Assembly: GCA_028869185.1 (NCBI GenBank)
Contig: JAGWTA010000012.1
Coordinates: 16,486-80,485, forward strand
Source: Hyphomicrobiales bacterium
Lineage (GTDB): Bacteria; Pseudomonadota; Alphaproteobacteria; Rhizobiales; Beijerinckiaceae
Direction: 5' to 3'
DNA: 64,000 nt
Below, piece after piece: positions 1 to 10,906 of this stretch. The position numbers and the translations under genes were made by a program. How positions within the stretch are numbered: position 1 is the stretch's first letter; each line of letters opens with the position of its first letter. Below the pieces are notes generated by a model. The model searched no databases, had not been told where the DNA came from, and saw only the letters and a list, made by a program, of their open reading frames with translations.

Positions 1-174
1 GAAATGGTGCTGCCGGCCTATGACCAGGCGATCAAGGCGAGCCATATGTTCAATCTGCTCGATGCGCGCGGCGTCATATCGGTCACCGAGCGGCAGAGCT
101 ACATCCTGCGCGTGCGCGAACTGGCCAAGGCCTGCGGCGCGGCCTGGCTGCGCACGGCGGCGGGCGGCGCCTGA
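1..174 (+). CDS. glyQ: Glycyl-tRNA synthetase alpha subunit, 3' end only
   Basis: Only the last 57 codons lie in the window. The fragment reads [20 protein letters not shown] followed by [12 protein letters not shown], the characteristic C-terminal helical segment of the alpha subunit of bacterial two-subunit glycyl-tRNA synthetase. The alpha subunit carries the catalytic core that activates glycine and works as an alpha2beta2 enzyme with GlyS, encoded 470 bp downstream on the same strand. The stop codon is TGA at 172-174. The identification is secure because of the motif and the downstream glyS, but start and length cannot be seen. Confidence 0.93.
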   Translation, partial: EMVLPAYDQAIKASHMFNLLDARGVISVTERQSYILRVRELAKACGAAWLRTAAGGA

Positions 175-290
175 GGGGCGCGCAAGGGCCTGGAGACGGC
201 GGCGCACGGGGCGCCGGAAGGGGCTGTTTTCCTCCCGCTTTTGCCTGTATCACCGTCGCGCGCCGCAAGGGCGGCCGTGGAGAACGATCA

Positions 291-539
291 ATGGAAAAGC
301 CGGCTGTCACCAACCTGAAATCCGTGCCCGTCGAGGTCGAGGCCGGCAAGACCTACTATTGGTGCTCGTGCGGCAAATCCGCCAACCAGCCGTTCTGCGA
401 CGGCTCGCACAAGGGCACGAGCTTTGCGCCCCTCGCCTGGACCGCGCAGGAAGACGGCAAAGCCTTTTTCTGCGGCTGCAAGCACAGCCACAACAAGCCG
501 TTGTGCGACGGCTCGCACAAGGCGCTCAACGCCGGATAA
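291..539 (+). CDS. CDGSH iron-sulfur domain protein with two motifs
   Basis: This 82-residue protein has two CDGSH-type [2Fe-2S] sites. The first has Cys-Ser-Cys at residues 25-27 and PFCDGSH about 10 residues later. The second has Cys-Gly-Cys followed by PLCDGSH. In this family each site is held by three Cys and one His and serves as a redox or cluster-transfer centre; the double-motif form is common in bacteria. There is no signal peptide or membrane segment, so it is probably cytoplasmic. A GGAGAA ribosome binding site precedes the ATG. The gene sits between glyQ and glyS on the same strand, so cotranscription is likely, but a role in aminoacylation is not implied. Confidence 0.9.
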   Translation: MEKPAVTNLKSVPVEVEAGKTYYWCSCGKSANQPFCDGSHKGTSFAPLAWTAQEDGKAFFCGCKHSHNKPLCDGSHKALNAG

Positions 540-647
540 GGTGTGACGGCGCATAGCCGCGCCGAGCGTCTTGGAAAACTTTCGAGGTCAAATCGCAGGC
601 GGGGCCTTCGCGCTCAAGAAGTCCTCGACATCATCTGAAGAAAGACC

Positions 648-2765
648 ATGCCCGATCTTCTCCTCGAACTTTTTTCCGAAGAAATCCCGGCGCGGATGCA
701 GGGGCAGGCGGCTGCCGACCTCGAGCGTCTGACGAGCGAGGCGCTCGCCCAGCGCGGCTTGCGCTATGAGGGCGCAGTATCGCATGCGACGCCGCGCCGT
801 CTGGCGTTGCATGTCGCCGGTCTGCCCGTCCGTCAGCCGGACGTGCGGGAGGAAAAGAAGGGGCCGCGCGTCGGCGCGCCCGAAGCGGCCATCGCGGGCT
901 TTCTGAAAAGCGCGGGACTTTCCTCGCTCGATCAGGCGAAAATCGAGAAAGACCCGAAGAAGGGCGAGTTCTACGTCGCCATTGTCGAAAAGGCCGGGCG
1001 TCCGACGCTTGACGTGCTTGCGGAAATTCTGCCCGCAGTCGTCCGCAATTTTCCATGGCCGAAATCGATGCGTTGGGGCGCGGCCTCCGCCGAGCCCGAC
1101 GCATTGCGCTGGGTGCGTCCTCTGCATTCCATCGTTGCGACGTTTGGCCCGGAAACGGAAGAGCCCGAGATCGTTCCGTTCGATATCGACGGCGTCAAAA
1201 GCGGCGACATCACCTATGGCCATCGTTTCATGGCGCCGCAGGCGATCCGCGTGCGCCGGTTCGACGATTACCTGCCCGCGCTCGATCGCGCGAAAGTGGT
1301 GCTCGACGCCGGACGCCGGCGCGATATCATCGCGCATGACGCGCGCAATCTGGCGCTGGCCAATGGGCTTGAACTGATTGAGGACGAGGGCTTGCTGACC
1401 GAAGTCGCTGGCCTCGTCGAATGGCCGCGCGCGTTGATGGGATCGTTCGACGAAAATTTTCTGGCGATCCCGCCCGAAGTCATTCGCGCGACGATCCGCG
1501 CCAATCAAAAATGCTTTGTCCTGAAACGCAACGGCAAGCTCGCCAACCGTTTCATCCTCGTATCCAACATCGAGGCTGTCGATGGCGGCAAGGCGATTGT
1601 CGCCGGCAACGAGCGCGTCGTCGCCGCGCGCTTGTCGGACGCCAAGTTTTTCTGGGAAAGCGACCTGCGGACGAGGCTGGAGGAACGCGTTCCCCGGCTC
1701 GACAATATCGTCTTCCACGAGCGCCTCGGCACGCAGGGCGCGCGCGTGAAGCGCCTCGAGGATCTCGCTTACGACATCGCTTCCCGCGTCGGCGCCGATC
1801 CGGCCAGGGCGGCGCAGGCGGCCCATCTCGCCAAGGCCGATCTGGTGAGCGAAATGGTCGGGGAATTCCCCGAATTGCAGGGCCTGATGGGCCGTTATTA
1901 CGCCGCCGCGCAGGGCAAGGACGCTTCCGTGGCGGCCGCCATCGAGGACCACTACAAGCCGCAGGGTCCCAATGATCGCGTCCCGACCGATCCCACGGCC
2001 ATCGCTGTCGCGCTCGCCGACAAGATCGATACGCTCGTTGGTTTCTGGGCGATCAACGAAAAGCCGACGGGCTCGAAAGACCCGTATGCGCTGCGCAGGG
2101 CCGCGCTCGGCGTCATCCGCATTATTCTGGAAAACGGCCTGCGCCTGCCGTTGTTGTACGAGTTCCGGCTGGCGCAGTCGCATCTGCGCGTCCACGCCAA
2201 TATCGCGAACGATTTGCTGGCGTTCTTTGCTGATCGCCTCAAGGTCTATCTGCGCGACAAGGGCGTTCGGCACGATGTCATCGATTCGGTTTTCGCGCTC
2301 GAAGGACAGGATGATCTCGCCATGATCGACAAACGCGCCGCCGCACTGACGAAATTTCTCGACACCGACGATGGAAAAAATCTGCTCGCCGGTTTCAGAC
2401 GCGCCGCAAACATCCTGCGCGCCGAAGAAAAGAAAGACGGCGAGGGCGCCTTCGATGCGCGCCATGCGCCCAATCTCCGCAAGGAGCACGCCGAGAATGT
2501 TCTGGCTGCCGCCATCGACCGCGCGCGCAACGAGACGAAGGAAAAGCTGAAGGAAGAAGATTACGAGGGCGCAATGCGGGCGCTGGCGAAATTACGCGCG
2601 CCCGTCGACGGCTTCTTCGATCAGGTGACGGTCAACGATCCTGATCAGCGCTATCGCAAGAACCGCCTGCAACTGCTGCACGAATTGCGCGAGGCGATGT
2701 TGCAGGTGGCCGATTTCTCGAAGATTTCGGGCGACGCCCCGCAGGGCAGGGCGCCTGGCGCCTGA
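648..2765 (+). CDS. glyS: Glycyl-tRNA synthetase beta subunit
   Basis: A 705-residue protein of normal length for GlyS. It starts with the typical [14 protein letters not shown] segment (residues 3-16) and ends with a DALR-type anticodon-binding region in which [13 protein letters not shown] begins near residue 652. The beta subunit binds the tRNA and pairs with GlyQ to charge tRNA-Gly in the cytoplasm. The start ATG at 648 follows GAAGAAAG. It is separated from the CDGSH gene by about 108 bp with no strong terminator seen, so glyQ, the CDGSH gene and glyS may form one transcription unit. The downstream gene converges from the other strand 15 bp away. Confidence 0.97.
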   Translation: MPDLLLELFSEEIPARMQGQAAADLERLTSEALAQRGLRYEGAVSHATPRRLALHVAGLPVRQPDVREEKKGPRVGAPEAAIAGFLKSAGLSSLDQAKIEKDPKKGEFYVAIVEKAGRPTLDVLAEILPAVVRNFPWPKSMRWGAASAEPDALRWVRPLHSIVATFGPETEEPEIVPFDIDGVKSGDITYGHRFMAPQAIRVRRFDDYLPALDRAKVVLDAGRRRDIIAHDARNLALANGLELIEDEGLLTEVAGLVEWPRALMGSFDENFLAIPPEVIRATIRANQKCFVLKRNGKLANRFILVSNIEAVDGGKAIVAGNERVVAARLSDAKFFWESDLRTRLEERVPRLDNIVFHERLGTQGARVKRLEDLAYDIASRVGADPARAAQAAHLAKADLVSEMVGEFPELQGLMGRYYAAAQGKDASVAAAIEDHYKPQGPNDRVPTDPTAIAVALADKIDTLVGFWAINEKPTGSKDPYALRRAALGVIRIILENGLRLPLLYEFRLAQSHLRVHANIANDLLAFFADRLKVYLRDKGVRHDVIDSVFALEGQDDLAMIDKRAAALTKFLDTDDGKNLLAGFRRAANILRAEEKKDGEGAFDARHAPNLRKEHAENVLAAAIDRARNETKEKLKEEDYEGAMRALAKLRAPVDGFFDQVTVNDPDQRYRKNRLQLLHELREAMLQVADFSKISGDAPQGRAPGA

Positions 2766-2780
2766 GCGCGCCGCGCGGGG

Positions 2781-3647
2781 TCAGCTTTTCGGCGCGAGCT
2801 TGTCCTGCGTTTTCGTATCGAAATCGCTGGCGTCGTGACGCTCGTGCAATTGCTGCGAGGGATCGCCGCTCGTCTTGTTGACCATGCGCCCGCGTCTGAC
2901 GGCCGCGCGGTCGCCGATGGCGTCGGCCCAGCGGCGCAGATTCTTGTATTCGGAGACCGACAGGAATTCGCCCGCTTCGTAAAGCTTGCCCTGCGCCATT
3001 TGCCCATACCACGGCCAGATCGCCATATCGGCGATGGTGTAATCGGGCCCTGCGACATAGACGCTTTCACCCAGACGCTTGTCGAGCAGATCGAGCTGGC
3101 GTTTGGTCTCCATCGCATAACGGTCGATGGCATATTGAATCTTCACCGGCGCATAGGCGTAAAAATGCCCGAAGCCGCCGCCCAGAAACGGCGCGGAACC
3201 CATCTGCCAGAACAGCCAGTTGAGACATTCGGTGCGCGCGCGTAGGTCCTTCGGCAGGAAGGCGCCGAATTTCTCGGCGAGATAAACGAGGATCGAACCG
3301 GACTCGAACACGCGCAGCGGCGGATTGAGCGAATGATCCACTAAAGCGGGAATTTTCGAATTGGGATTGGCGCCAACAAAGCCCGAGCCGAACTGCTGGC
3401 CTTCGCCGATATTGACGAGCCATGCGTCATATTCGGCGCCCGTGAATCCGGCCGCCAGCAGTTCTTCCAGCAGGATTGTCACCTTCTGTCCGTTTGGCGT
3501 CGCCAGCGAATAAAGCTGCAGGGGATGCTTGCCGACCGGCAACGCCTTTTGATGCGTCGCGCCCGACACGGGCCGGTTGATGTTGGCGAAACGTCCGCCA
3601 TTCTCGCGGTCAAAGCTCCAGACTTTCGGCGGCGTGTAGTCGGTCAT
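2781..3647 (-). CDS. yghU: Glutathione S-transferase, YghU family
   Basis: A 288-residue thioredoxin-fold plus helical GST. The N-terminal part contains LYSLATPNGQKVTILLEEL and, further on, FGSGFVGANPNSKIPALVD, both hallmarks of the YghU/YfcG nu-class proteins, which bind two glutathione molecules and show disulfide reductase and peroxidase activity. The C-terminal helical domain includes GPDYTIADMAIWPWY. I chose the ATG at 3647 because GGAGAC lies just upstream and homologous proteins start near this point; a longer open frame upstream has no family similarity. The gene ends 15 bp from the convergent glyS stop. It is probably cytosolic and monocistronic. Confidence 0.93.
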   Translation of the reverse strand: MTDYTPPKVWSFDRENGGRFANINRPVSGATHQKALPVGKHPLQLYSLATPNGQKVTILLEELLAAGFTGAEYDAWLVNIGEGQQFGSGFVGANPNSKIPALVDHSLNPPLRVFESGSILVYLAEKFGAFLPKDLRARTECLNWLFWQMGSAPFLGGGFGHFYAYAPVKIQYAIDRYAMETKRQLDLLDKRLGESVYVAGPDYTIADMAIWPWYGQMAQGKLYEAGEFLSVSEYKNLRRWADAIGDRAAVRRGRMVNKTSGDPSQQLHERHDASDFDTKTQDKLAPKS

Positions 3648-3709
3648 TCCATGTCTCCGGCGTGGTTGCAGCCAGCCTAGCAAGCAGCGCTGCAACGCGC
3701 CAGTTCGCG

Positions 3710-4228
3710 CTACTTGCCGGCCGCAGGCGCGCGTAACGGCCAGAAATAATGCCACGTGCCGTCCTCGCCGATCGACAGCGTCATTGGCGGGGGCAATCCG
3801 TTGGCGTCGATCTTGGCCAGCTCGGCAAAGCGCACGCACGACAACATGATCTGTCGCTCGTCGGCGCTGGGCGCGGCAGGCGGCGCAAAAGCGAAGGCCG
3901 GCCATAAAAAGCTGCGCGTGATTCCTTCGCGCTTTTCCACGCAGGACTGGCGCAACACGGCGCGCAGCAACGCAATTGTCTCGACGCCTTGTCGATCGAA
4001 CGACAGGCGCTTCAGCATCGCAACGACGTCTTCGTGCAGCGCGTCGGGCTTGCGCTCGTCGGCGCGCTCGAAAATCGGTCGCACTTCGGAAAATTCGACA
4101 GCGTTGCGCAGCGCCTCGACATCGCCCTTCGCGCAGGCGTCGAGAATGCGCCGGCGCATGGCGGCGACGCGCGGCGGCAGCTGGCGCGGATCGCTGATGG
4201 CGGAGGAAAATTGAACGATGGACGCCAT
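3710..4228 (-). CDS. Conserved hypothetical protein
   Basis: I do not recognise a family with certainty. The 172-residue product has no signal peptide or membrane segment. It has an amphipathic helical N-terminal half (MRRRILDACAKGDVEALRNA at about 24-43, reminiscent of the entry helix of a repeat protein) and a C-terminal part ending in MTLSIGEDGTWHYFWPLRAP. It includes a single SCVRFAELAKIDANG segment. The start at 4228 lacks an obvious ribosome binding site and an internal ATG at 4159 is an alternative. It follows the 86-residue gene on the same strand by about 50 bp, so the two may be expressed together. Confidence 0.6.
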   Translation of the reverse strand: MASIVQFSSAISDPRQLPPRVAAMRRRILDACAKGDVEALRNAVEFSEVRPIFERADERKPDALHEDVVAMLKRLSFDRQGVETIALLRAVLRQSCVEKREGITRSFLWPAFAFAPPAAPSADERQIMLSCVRFAELAKIDANGLPPPMTLSIGEDGTWHYFWPLRAPAAGK

Positions 4229-4277
4229 CGGCGCAGTTTACGTCAAGCGCGCCATCCGCAACAATCGCGGACGGGCC

Positions 4278-4538
4278 TCAGTGGCGCGAGCCGAATGTGA
4301 ACTCGCCGCGCCGCACGCGGTCTGGCAGGCGCGCGACGAAAGCGGCCACCTGGTCTTCGCCATAGGCGGCGACAAGCTCCTGCAAGCCCGCCGTGATCGC
4401 CGCATCGGCGAATGAATCGGCGTCGATGCCGGCGATTATCGCCTCGGCGAAGGCTTCGTTGACAAATAGCAGCGCGGCCCGGCGGTCCTCGCTGGTCAGT
4501 GTTTCGAGCGGATGGGCGTTGGCGTTGGCGGCGATCAT
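4278..4538 (-). CDS. Small hypothetical protein
   Basis: An 86-residue acidic, alanine-rich protein of unknown function with no membrane segment or cysteine motif. It is predicted to be mostly helical (SEDRRAALLFVNEAFAEAII then DSFADAAITAGLQELVAAYG). It starts with ATG at 4538 and is followed by another unknown gene on the same strand. Codon use fits the genome: the third positions are G/C rich, which supports a real gene. Divergent from the patatin-like gene with 103 bp between starts. Confidence 0.5.
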   Translation of the reverse strand: MIAANANAHPLETLTSEDRRAALLFVNEAFAEAIIAGIDADSFADAAITAGLQELVAAYGEDQVAAFVARLPDRVRRGEFTFGSRH

Positions 4539-4641
4539 GAGCGCACATTAACGAGCCGCGCGCGCCTGCGCGATCAGGGTCTTGCCAAAGGGTTAACGGC
4601 GGGCCTCAATTGTTTCTTAACGGCCAAAAAAGGGGGCTTCG

Positions 4642-6756
4642 ATGGCTGAAGACTGGCGGGAGCGGCGGCTCCATTGCGACATCGTCATGGCTGGCGGCGT
4701 CACCAGCGGCGTTGTTTACCCCGCCGCGGCGCTCGAAATCTCGCGGCGATACCGCTTTCATTCGCTGGCGGGCGCTTCGGCCGGCGCAAATGCGGCCGCC
4801 GCCGCCGCTGCGGCCGAATATGCCCGCCTGCGACACAACGATCCCGATGGTTTCCAGCGCGTGGCCGATATGGCGGCGCGCATGGGCGAGACAGGCGCTG
4901 ACGGCCACACGCGCCTTTACGGCATTTTCCAGCCGCAACGCGAAACCGCCGCGCTGTTTGCGTTGGCGGCGCCGCTGTTTTCCAGGCGCGGGAAAAGCGT
5001 TGCGCTGCGGCTTGCCGGCGCCGCGCTCGCGCAATGGCGCATCAGCGCGCCGGGCGTTGTCGTCGCGCTGCTGGGCTTGCGCGCGGCCTTTGCGCTGTTT
5101 TCGGTTGGCCATGGCCTGCTTGCGCTTGGAGCTGCGCTGGTTTCCTTCGTTGCAGGCGCTGCGGCCAGTCTGGCGATGTTCGCTGCATTGCTGCGTTGGC
5201 TATGGCTGCCGGCCTGGCGCGCCAACGGATACGGCCTTTGCACCGGGTCCGCCGGCGCCGCTGCAACGAGCGATCCATCCGGAAACCAGCATGTGACGGA
5301 TTGGGTGCACGAGGTGGTGCAATCGGCGGCCGGACGCCGAGCATCGGACGATCCCGTAACATTCGGAGATCTGTGGACGGCCGATGACGCAGGGCGCGAC
5401 GCTGGCGATGCAGACGCGCGACGCGCGATCGAGCTTGTCGTCGTGGCCAGCGACATCAGCCGCAACCGCGTGGCGCATGCGCCCTTTCTCGAAGCGCCTT
5501 CGCCGCTCTACATCAGCGCGTCGACATTGCAATTTTATTTCCCGCCGGCGATTGCGCGCTGGATGATCGAAAAGGCGCGGCCGTGCGATGGGCGCGTCGT
5601 CGCCGACGCTGGCGTGATGCGCCTGCCGCTCCCGCAGGATCTTCCGCTCGTTTTTGCAACGCGCCTGTCGTTCGGTTTCCCCGCCCTGCTCAGCGCAGTG
5701 CCTTTGCTCACGCCCGATTTCGCGGGCCCGCGCGACGCGGAAGGCCGGCTGCGGTTGCGCCCGGTATGGTTTTCCGACGGCGGCGTCGTCTCGAATTTTC
5801 CGATCCAGTTTTTTGACGAGCCTTTGCCATCGCGCCCGACATTCGGCATCAATTTCGTTTCTTACGGCGACGAAGCGCCCAATGTCGCAGCCTATGTTGA
5901 CGACGACGATCCTCATTGCGGCGCAACGCTCGAACGCTGCGACGAGGATCAGCCGATAGCCGATCCCATGGCGCCCTCGCGCGCGCAATCGCAGCCGATT
6001 GCGGTGAAGAACGGCAAGCCGCAACCCGGCGATCCCGTCTGGGGTTATGTCAGCGCCGTCGATGGAGCGACCGCGGCGCCAGCGCCATTTTCGGCTTTCG
6101 ACGGCGCAGGATTTCAGGGCGTCGCGGCTTTGCTGTCGGCTGTTCTCAACACAGCGCGCTTTTGGGGGCAGAACCAGTTGATGCTTGCGCCTGGCGTGCG
6201 CGACCGCATCGTCAATATCGCGCTCAACCAGAACGAGGGCGGGCTCAATCTGGACATGAGTGCGCAAACGATCGCCGACCTGATCGCGCGCGGACAGGCC
6301 GCAGGCATGTTGATCGCGAACCGTTTCGATCCGACGCCAGCTCTCGATCCGACAACCGGCAAGCCGGGGGTCGACGCATTTCCGCAACATCGCTGGATCC
6401 GCTATCGCGCCTTCATGGCCGCGATCGAAAATCTGACGCGCCGCTTCAATCGCGCGCGCATCGCGTCGGACGCTGCCGCCGCAGAACGAGCAGAGCCGGA
6501 CCTCAACGCGATGATCGACGGCGCCGCGCCGGTCTATCCAGCGCCTGAAAGCGCGCGCGCGTTTTTCAGGACGCAAACAGATGGGCTTTACGCTTATGGG
6601 CGCGCGATGGAGCAGGCGACGGCGCGCGGCGCGCCCCCGTCATCCTTCGATCCGCCGGGCTCAACCGCTGAAACGGGCGCAGCGCCGCGCCCGAAGATGC
6701 GCTTGCGCGAACAGCCGGTCGACGAGGATGAAACGCGCGCCCCGCAGCGCGCCTGA
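4642..6756 (+). CDS. Patatin-like phospholipase family protein with membrane segment
   Basis: A 704-residue patatin-fold hydrolase. A glycine-rich oxyanion loop (AGGVTSG, residues 17-23), the nucleophile elbow GASAG (44-48, Ser46) and a downstream Asp in DGGV (Asp379) form the expected Ser-Asp dyad of this acyl-hydrolase family. Between about residues 135 and 190 there is an inserted, strongly hydrophobic stretch that could make two membrane helices, which would anchor the enzyme at the inner membrane. The long C-terminal part (about 400-704) has no clear domain. The expected activity is release of fatty acids from lipids, but the substrate is not visible. A 4-bp-spaced convergent gene follows. 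Family call is firm, physiological role unknown. Confidence 0.85.
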   Translation: MAEDWRERRLHCDIVMAGGVTSGVVYPAAALEISRRYRFHSLAGASAGANAAAAAAAAEYARLRHNDPDGFQRVADMAARMGETGADGHTRLYGIFQPQRETAALFALAAPLFSRRGKSVALRLAGAALAQWRISAPGVVVALLGLRAAFALFSVGHGLLALGAALVSFVAGAAASLAMFAALLRWLWLPAWRANGYGLCTGSAGAAATSDPSGNQHVTDWVHEVVQSAAGRRASDDPVTFGDLWTADDAGRDAGDADARRAIELVVVASDISRNRVAHAPFLEAPSPLYISASTLQFYFPPAIARWMIEKARPCDGRVVADAGVMRLPLPQDLPLVFATRLSFGFPALLSAVPLLTPDFAGPRDAEGRLRLRPVWFSDGGVVSNFPIQFFDEPLPSRPTFGINFVSYGDEAPNVAAYVDDDDPHCGATLERCDEDQPIADPMAPSRAQSQPIAVKNGKPQPGDPVWGYVSAVDGATAAPAPFSAFDGAGFQGVAALLSAVLNTARFWGQNQLMLAPGVRDRIVNIALNQNEGGLNLDMSAQTIADLIARGQAAGMLIANRFDPTPALDPTTGKPGVDAFPQHRWIRYRAFMAAIENLTRRFNRARIASDAAAAERAEPDLNAMIDGAAPVYPAPESARAFFRTQTDGLYAYGRAMEQATARGAPPSSFDPPGSTAETGAAPRPKMRLREQPVDEDETRAPQRA

Positions 6757-6757
6757 G

Positions 6758-7288
6758 CTATTGCCCGCGGTAGCGCGAAGAAATATCGCGCGCGATGGAG
6801 TCGCCTTCCGTCAGGTAGCGCTTGATCACGATTTCTGCATTCGGCGTGCAGCGCCGATAGGTCGCTTGATAGCCTGCATAGCCGTAATTGAACGCGCCGG
6901 CGAGGCGATCGCGTCGGCCGGCGTCGCCAGCCGATTCCGTTTCGACGAGATGCGCCATCTGTGCGCGGAATTTCGCGGCGTCGTCGGCGCCGCACAACGC
7001 GCGCATATAGGAGAGCGCGCCGAGAATTTCGGCAAGCCGCAGCAGGCGCGCTTCGTAGACGGCGGGCGGCGCTTCGGCCGGCTTGGCCGCTTCATTGTCC
7101 TTGCCGTTCTGTTCTTTCTCCTTGGCGCTTTTCTCCCTGGCGTCCTTGTCTTTTGCGTCTTTGTCTTTTGCGTCTTTGTCTCTCGCGCTCCTGACGCCCT
7201 CGCCGTGGCGCGGCTTTGTCTGCGCGTCGGCGGCGAGCGGCGCCAGCGCAATCTGCAGACATAGCGCAAGCTTTGTGATGCGGCTCAT
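6758..7288 (-). CDS. TIGR02301 family secreted protein
   Basis: A 176-residue exported protein. Residues 1-22 form a signal peptide ending in LAADA. Next comes a lysine/aspartate/glutamate-rich linker (about 28-65) built from DKDAK repeats, and then the conserved domain starting YEARLLRLAEILGALSYMRALC (two adjacent pieces) and ending near SRYRGQ. The domain matches TIGR02301, an uncharacterised periplasmic family of Rhizobiales with two conserved cysteines (LRALC-like and RRCTP). The start ATG overlaps the stop of the upstream Nudix gene by 4 bp (ATGA) and has AAGGAG upstream. It is thus the third gene of a pdxH-nudix-TIGR02301 operon. Confidence 0.8.
   Translation of the reverse strand: MSRITKLALCLQIALAPLAADAQTKPRHGEGVRSARDKDAKDKDAKDKDAREKSAKEKEQNGKDNEAAKPAEAPPAVYEARLLRLAEILGALSYMRALCGADDAAKFRAQMAHLVETESAGDAGRRDRLAGAFNYGYAGYQATYRRCTPNAEIVIKRYLTEGDSIARDISSRYRGQ
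7140..7184. repeat. Three 15-bp tandem units inside the TIGR02301 gene
   Basis: Three nearly identical 15-bp units (gcgtctttgtctttt with small changes) run head to tail. On the coding minus strand they encode the charged DKDAK linker. The third unit differs in its last bases, which change the encoded residues to DARE. Repeats of this type can gain or lose units by slippage without shifting frame, changing linker length. Confidence 0.85.
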
Positions 7289-7728
7289 CGCGCGCTCCTT
7301 TCGAGAATGCGCGCAGCGCTCGCCAGAACTTCAGCAAGGCCCGGCGTCGTCGGCAGGTCGGCGACCTCGCGCGGATCGATCCAGCGCACAGCGCCGGCTT
7401 CGGGTCCAGTTTGCGCCTCGCCGCCTGTCCATACGCCGACAAACGAGGCGACGACGAAATGTCGCTGCACGCCGCCGTCGTCGTCCCGGTCAATCCGCTC
7501 GACATGACGATTGAAGGCGAGAATGCGCGCGCTCACGCCCACTTCCTCATGCAATTCGCGCAAGGCGGCGGCTTCGAGGCTTTCTCCGCATTCCACCACG
7601 CCGCCGGGCAGAGACCAAAGGTCGGCGCCGGGCGGCTTGGTGCGCGTCGCCACCAGCGCCTTGCCCTCGCGGAAGACGGCGATCGAAACCGCCAGAAACG
7701 GATGATCGGGATATTCGCGCGCGCTCAA
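7285..7728 (-). CDS. Nudix hydrolase
   Basis: A 147-residue Nudix protein. The signature Gx5Ex7REUxEExGU is complete at residues 43-65 (Gly43, Glu49, Arg57-Glu58, Glu61-Glu62, Gly64), which coordinates Mg2+ for pyrophosphate cleavage. The surrounding sequence ([26 protein letters not shown]) resembles ADP-ribose/8-oxo-dGTP type 'NUDIX domain' proteins, but the substrate cannot be assigned. The likely start is TTG at 7728, overlapping the pdxH stop as TTGA, and the stop overlaps the next start as ATGA. Translation of the three genes is therefore probably coupled. Confidence 0.88.
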   Translation of the reverse strand: MSAREYPDHPFLAVSIAVFREGKALVATRTKPPGADLWSLPGGVVECGESLEAAALRELHEEVGVSARILAFNRHVERIDRDDDGGVQRHFVVASFVGVWTGGEAQTGPEAGAVRWIDPREVADLPTTPGLAEVLASAARILERSAR

Positions 7729-8351
7729 GGGTAGAGCCGTTCTTTGGTCCAGCCGCCTTCGGGAGCAGGGCGACGAAAAACAATCCGGTCATGCAGGCGA
7801 AACGGTTTGTCCGCCCAGAATTCGATCTCGACCGGACGGATGCGGAAACCTTTCCAGTAGGGCGGGCGCGGCACCTCGCCGATGGCGTATTGCGCGCCAT
7901 AACGGGCGACGGCCTTTTCGAGCGCAAAGCGGCTCTCCAGCGGGCGCGATTGCCGCGAGGCCCAGGCGCCGATGCGGCTGTCGCGGGGCCGCGACGCGAA
8001 ATAGGCGTCGGATTCCGCATCGGTCACGATTTCCACAAGTCCGCGAAAGCGCGCCTGCCGGCGAAGGCTCTTCCAGTGAAAAAGCGCCGCCGCCTTGCCG
8101 CCGGTCAGCAATTCGCCGCCCTTGGCGCTTTCGGCATTGGTGTAAAAAACCAGCCCGTGCTCGTCGAATCCCTTTAAAAGGACCATGCGCACATTGGGCA
8201 GTCCCGCCGGGTCCACCGTCGCAAGCGCCATGGCTTCGGGGTCGTTGATCTCCTTGGCCCGCGCTTCGTCCAGCCAGCGCAGAAAAAGGGCGAAAGGTTC
8301 GTTGGCTTCGGTGAAGTCACCGGGCGTTAACCCCTCTGCGAGAGAATTCAT
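7725..8351 (-). CDS. pdxH: Pyridoxamine 5'-phosphate oxidase
   Basis: A 208-residue FMN-dependent oxidase that converts pyridoxine or pyridoxamine 5'-phosphate to pyridoxal 5'-phosphate in the last step of vitamin B6 synthesis and salvage. The N-terminal region contains [21 protein letters not shown] split over residues 40-62. [10 protein letters not shown] lies near the middle, and the family C-terminus has [18 protein letters not shown] and ends in RLYP. Length is typical. The ATG at 8351 is only 36 bp from the divergent lipoprotein start, so the two promoters must share a very short region. First gene of an overlapping three-gene operon. Confidence 0.96.
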   Translation of the reverse strand: MNSLAEGLTPGDFTEANEPFALFLRWLDEARAKEINDPEAMALATVDPAGLPNVRMVLLKGFDEHGLVFYTNAESAKGGELLTGGKAAALFHWKSLRRQARFRGLVEIVTDAESDAYFASRPRDSRIGAWASRQSRPLESRFALEKAVARYGAQYAIGEVPRPPYWKGFRIRPVEIEFWADKPFRLHDRIVFRRPAPEGGWTKERLYP

Positions 8352-8387
8352 GACGATTGCTTTCTTTTGTATCGGGTCGAAATTCGT

Positions 8388-8820
8388 ATGGCTCTAGCGT
8401 GGGTCGGTTTCAAGGCTCCAGGACGCGCGGCTTCGGCTTTGCTCGTAGCCCTGCAGCTTTGCGGCTGCTCGGTCGCCATTCCGCTGCCCGGCCTTTCGGA
8501 CAAGGCAAGCGACGAGGATGTCACCGGCTCCATCGCCAAGCCGGTTTCCCCGCTCTCGCGCCGTCTCGACGAGGAGGATTGGCGCAGGGCGAAGGCCGCC
8601 CTGGCCACGGCGCTCGATCCGCAGGGCTCGGGCGCGCCCGTCTCCTGGGACAATCCCGCCAGCAAGGCCAAGGGCTCGATCGCGCCTGTGGCGCTGCCCT
8701 ATCCGGTCGATGGGCGCGTCTGCCGCGCTTTTGTCGCGAAGATCGACACCTCGAAGGGTCACGAAGACATGCAGGGCGCCGCCTGCCGCATTTCCGGCGA
8801 CGACTGGGATGTGAACAACG

Positions 8821-8840
<20 letters not shown>
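8388..8840 (+). CDS. RT0821/Lpp0805-like small lipoprotein
   Basis: A 150-residue exported protein. The N-terminal hydrophobic stretch ends in Leu-Cys-Gly-Cys; Cys27 fits a lipobox (LCGC), although Cys25 is possible, so it is probably a membrane-anchored lipoprotein. The C-terminal half, with [12 protein letters not shown] and [11 protein letters not shown], resembles the RT0821/Lpp0805 family of surface proteins found in Alphaproteobacteria, with two conserved cysteines that may form a disulfide. A TTG seven codons earlier could also start it. Its 3' end overlaps the convergent YyaL-like gene by 20 bp. Confidence 0.65.
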
Positions 8841-10848
<2,008 letters not shown>

Positions 10849-10906
10849 GCGGCTAGCATAACGCCTTGGCGCAATCGCGAAAGTGCGTCAGGGCCGCAGG
10901 CGCGGA

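Noticed and set aside
588..2489. A 633-residue open frame on the minus strand opposite glyS
   Set aside because: It is a shadow of glyS caused by high GC at codon third positions; glyS has full family similarity.
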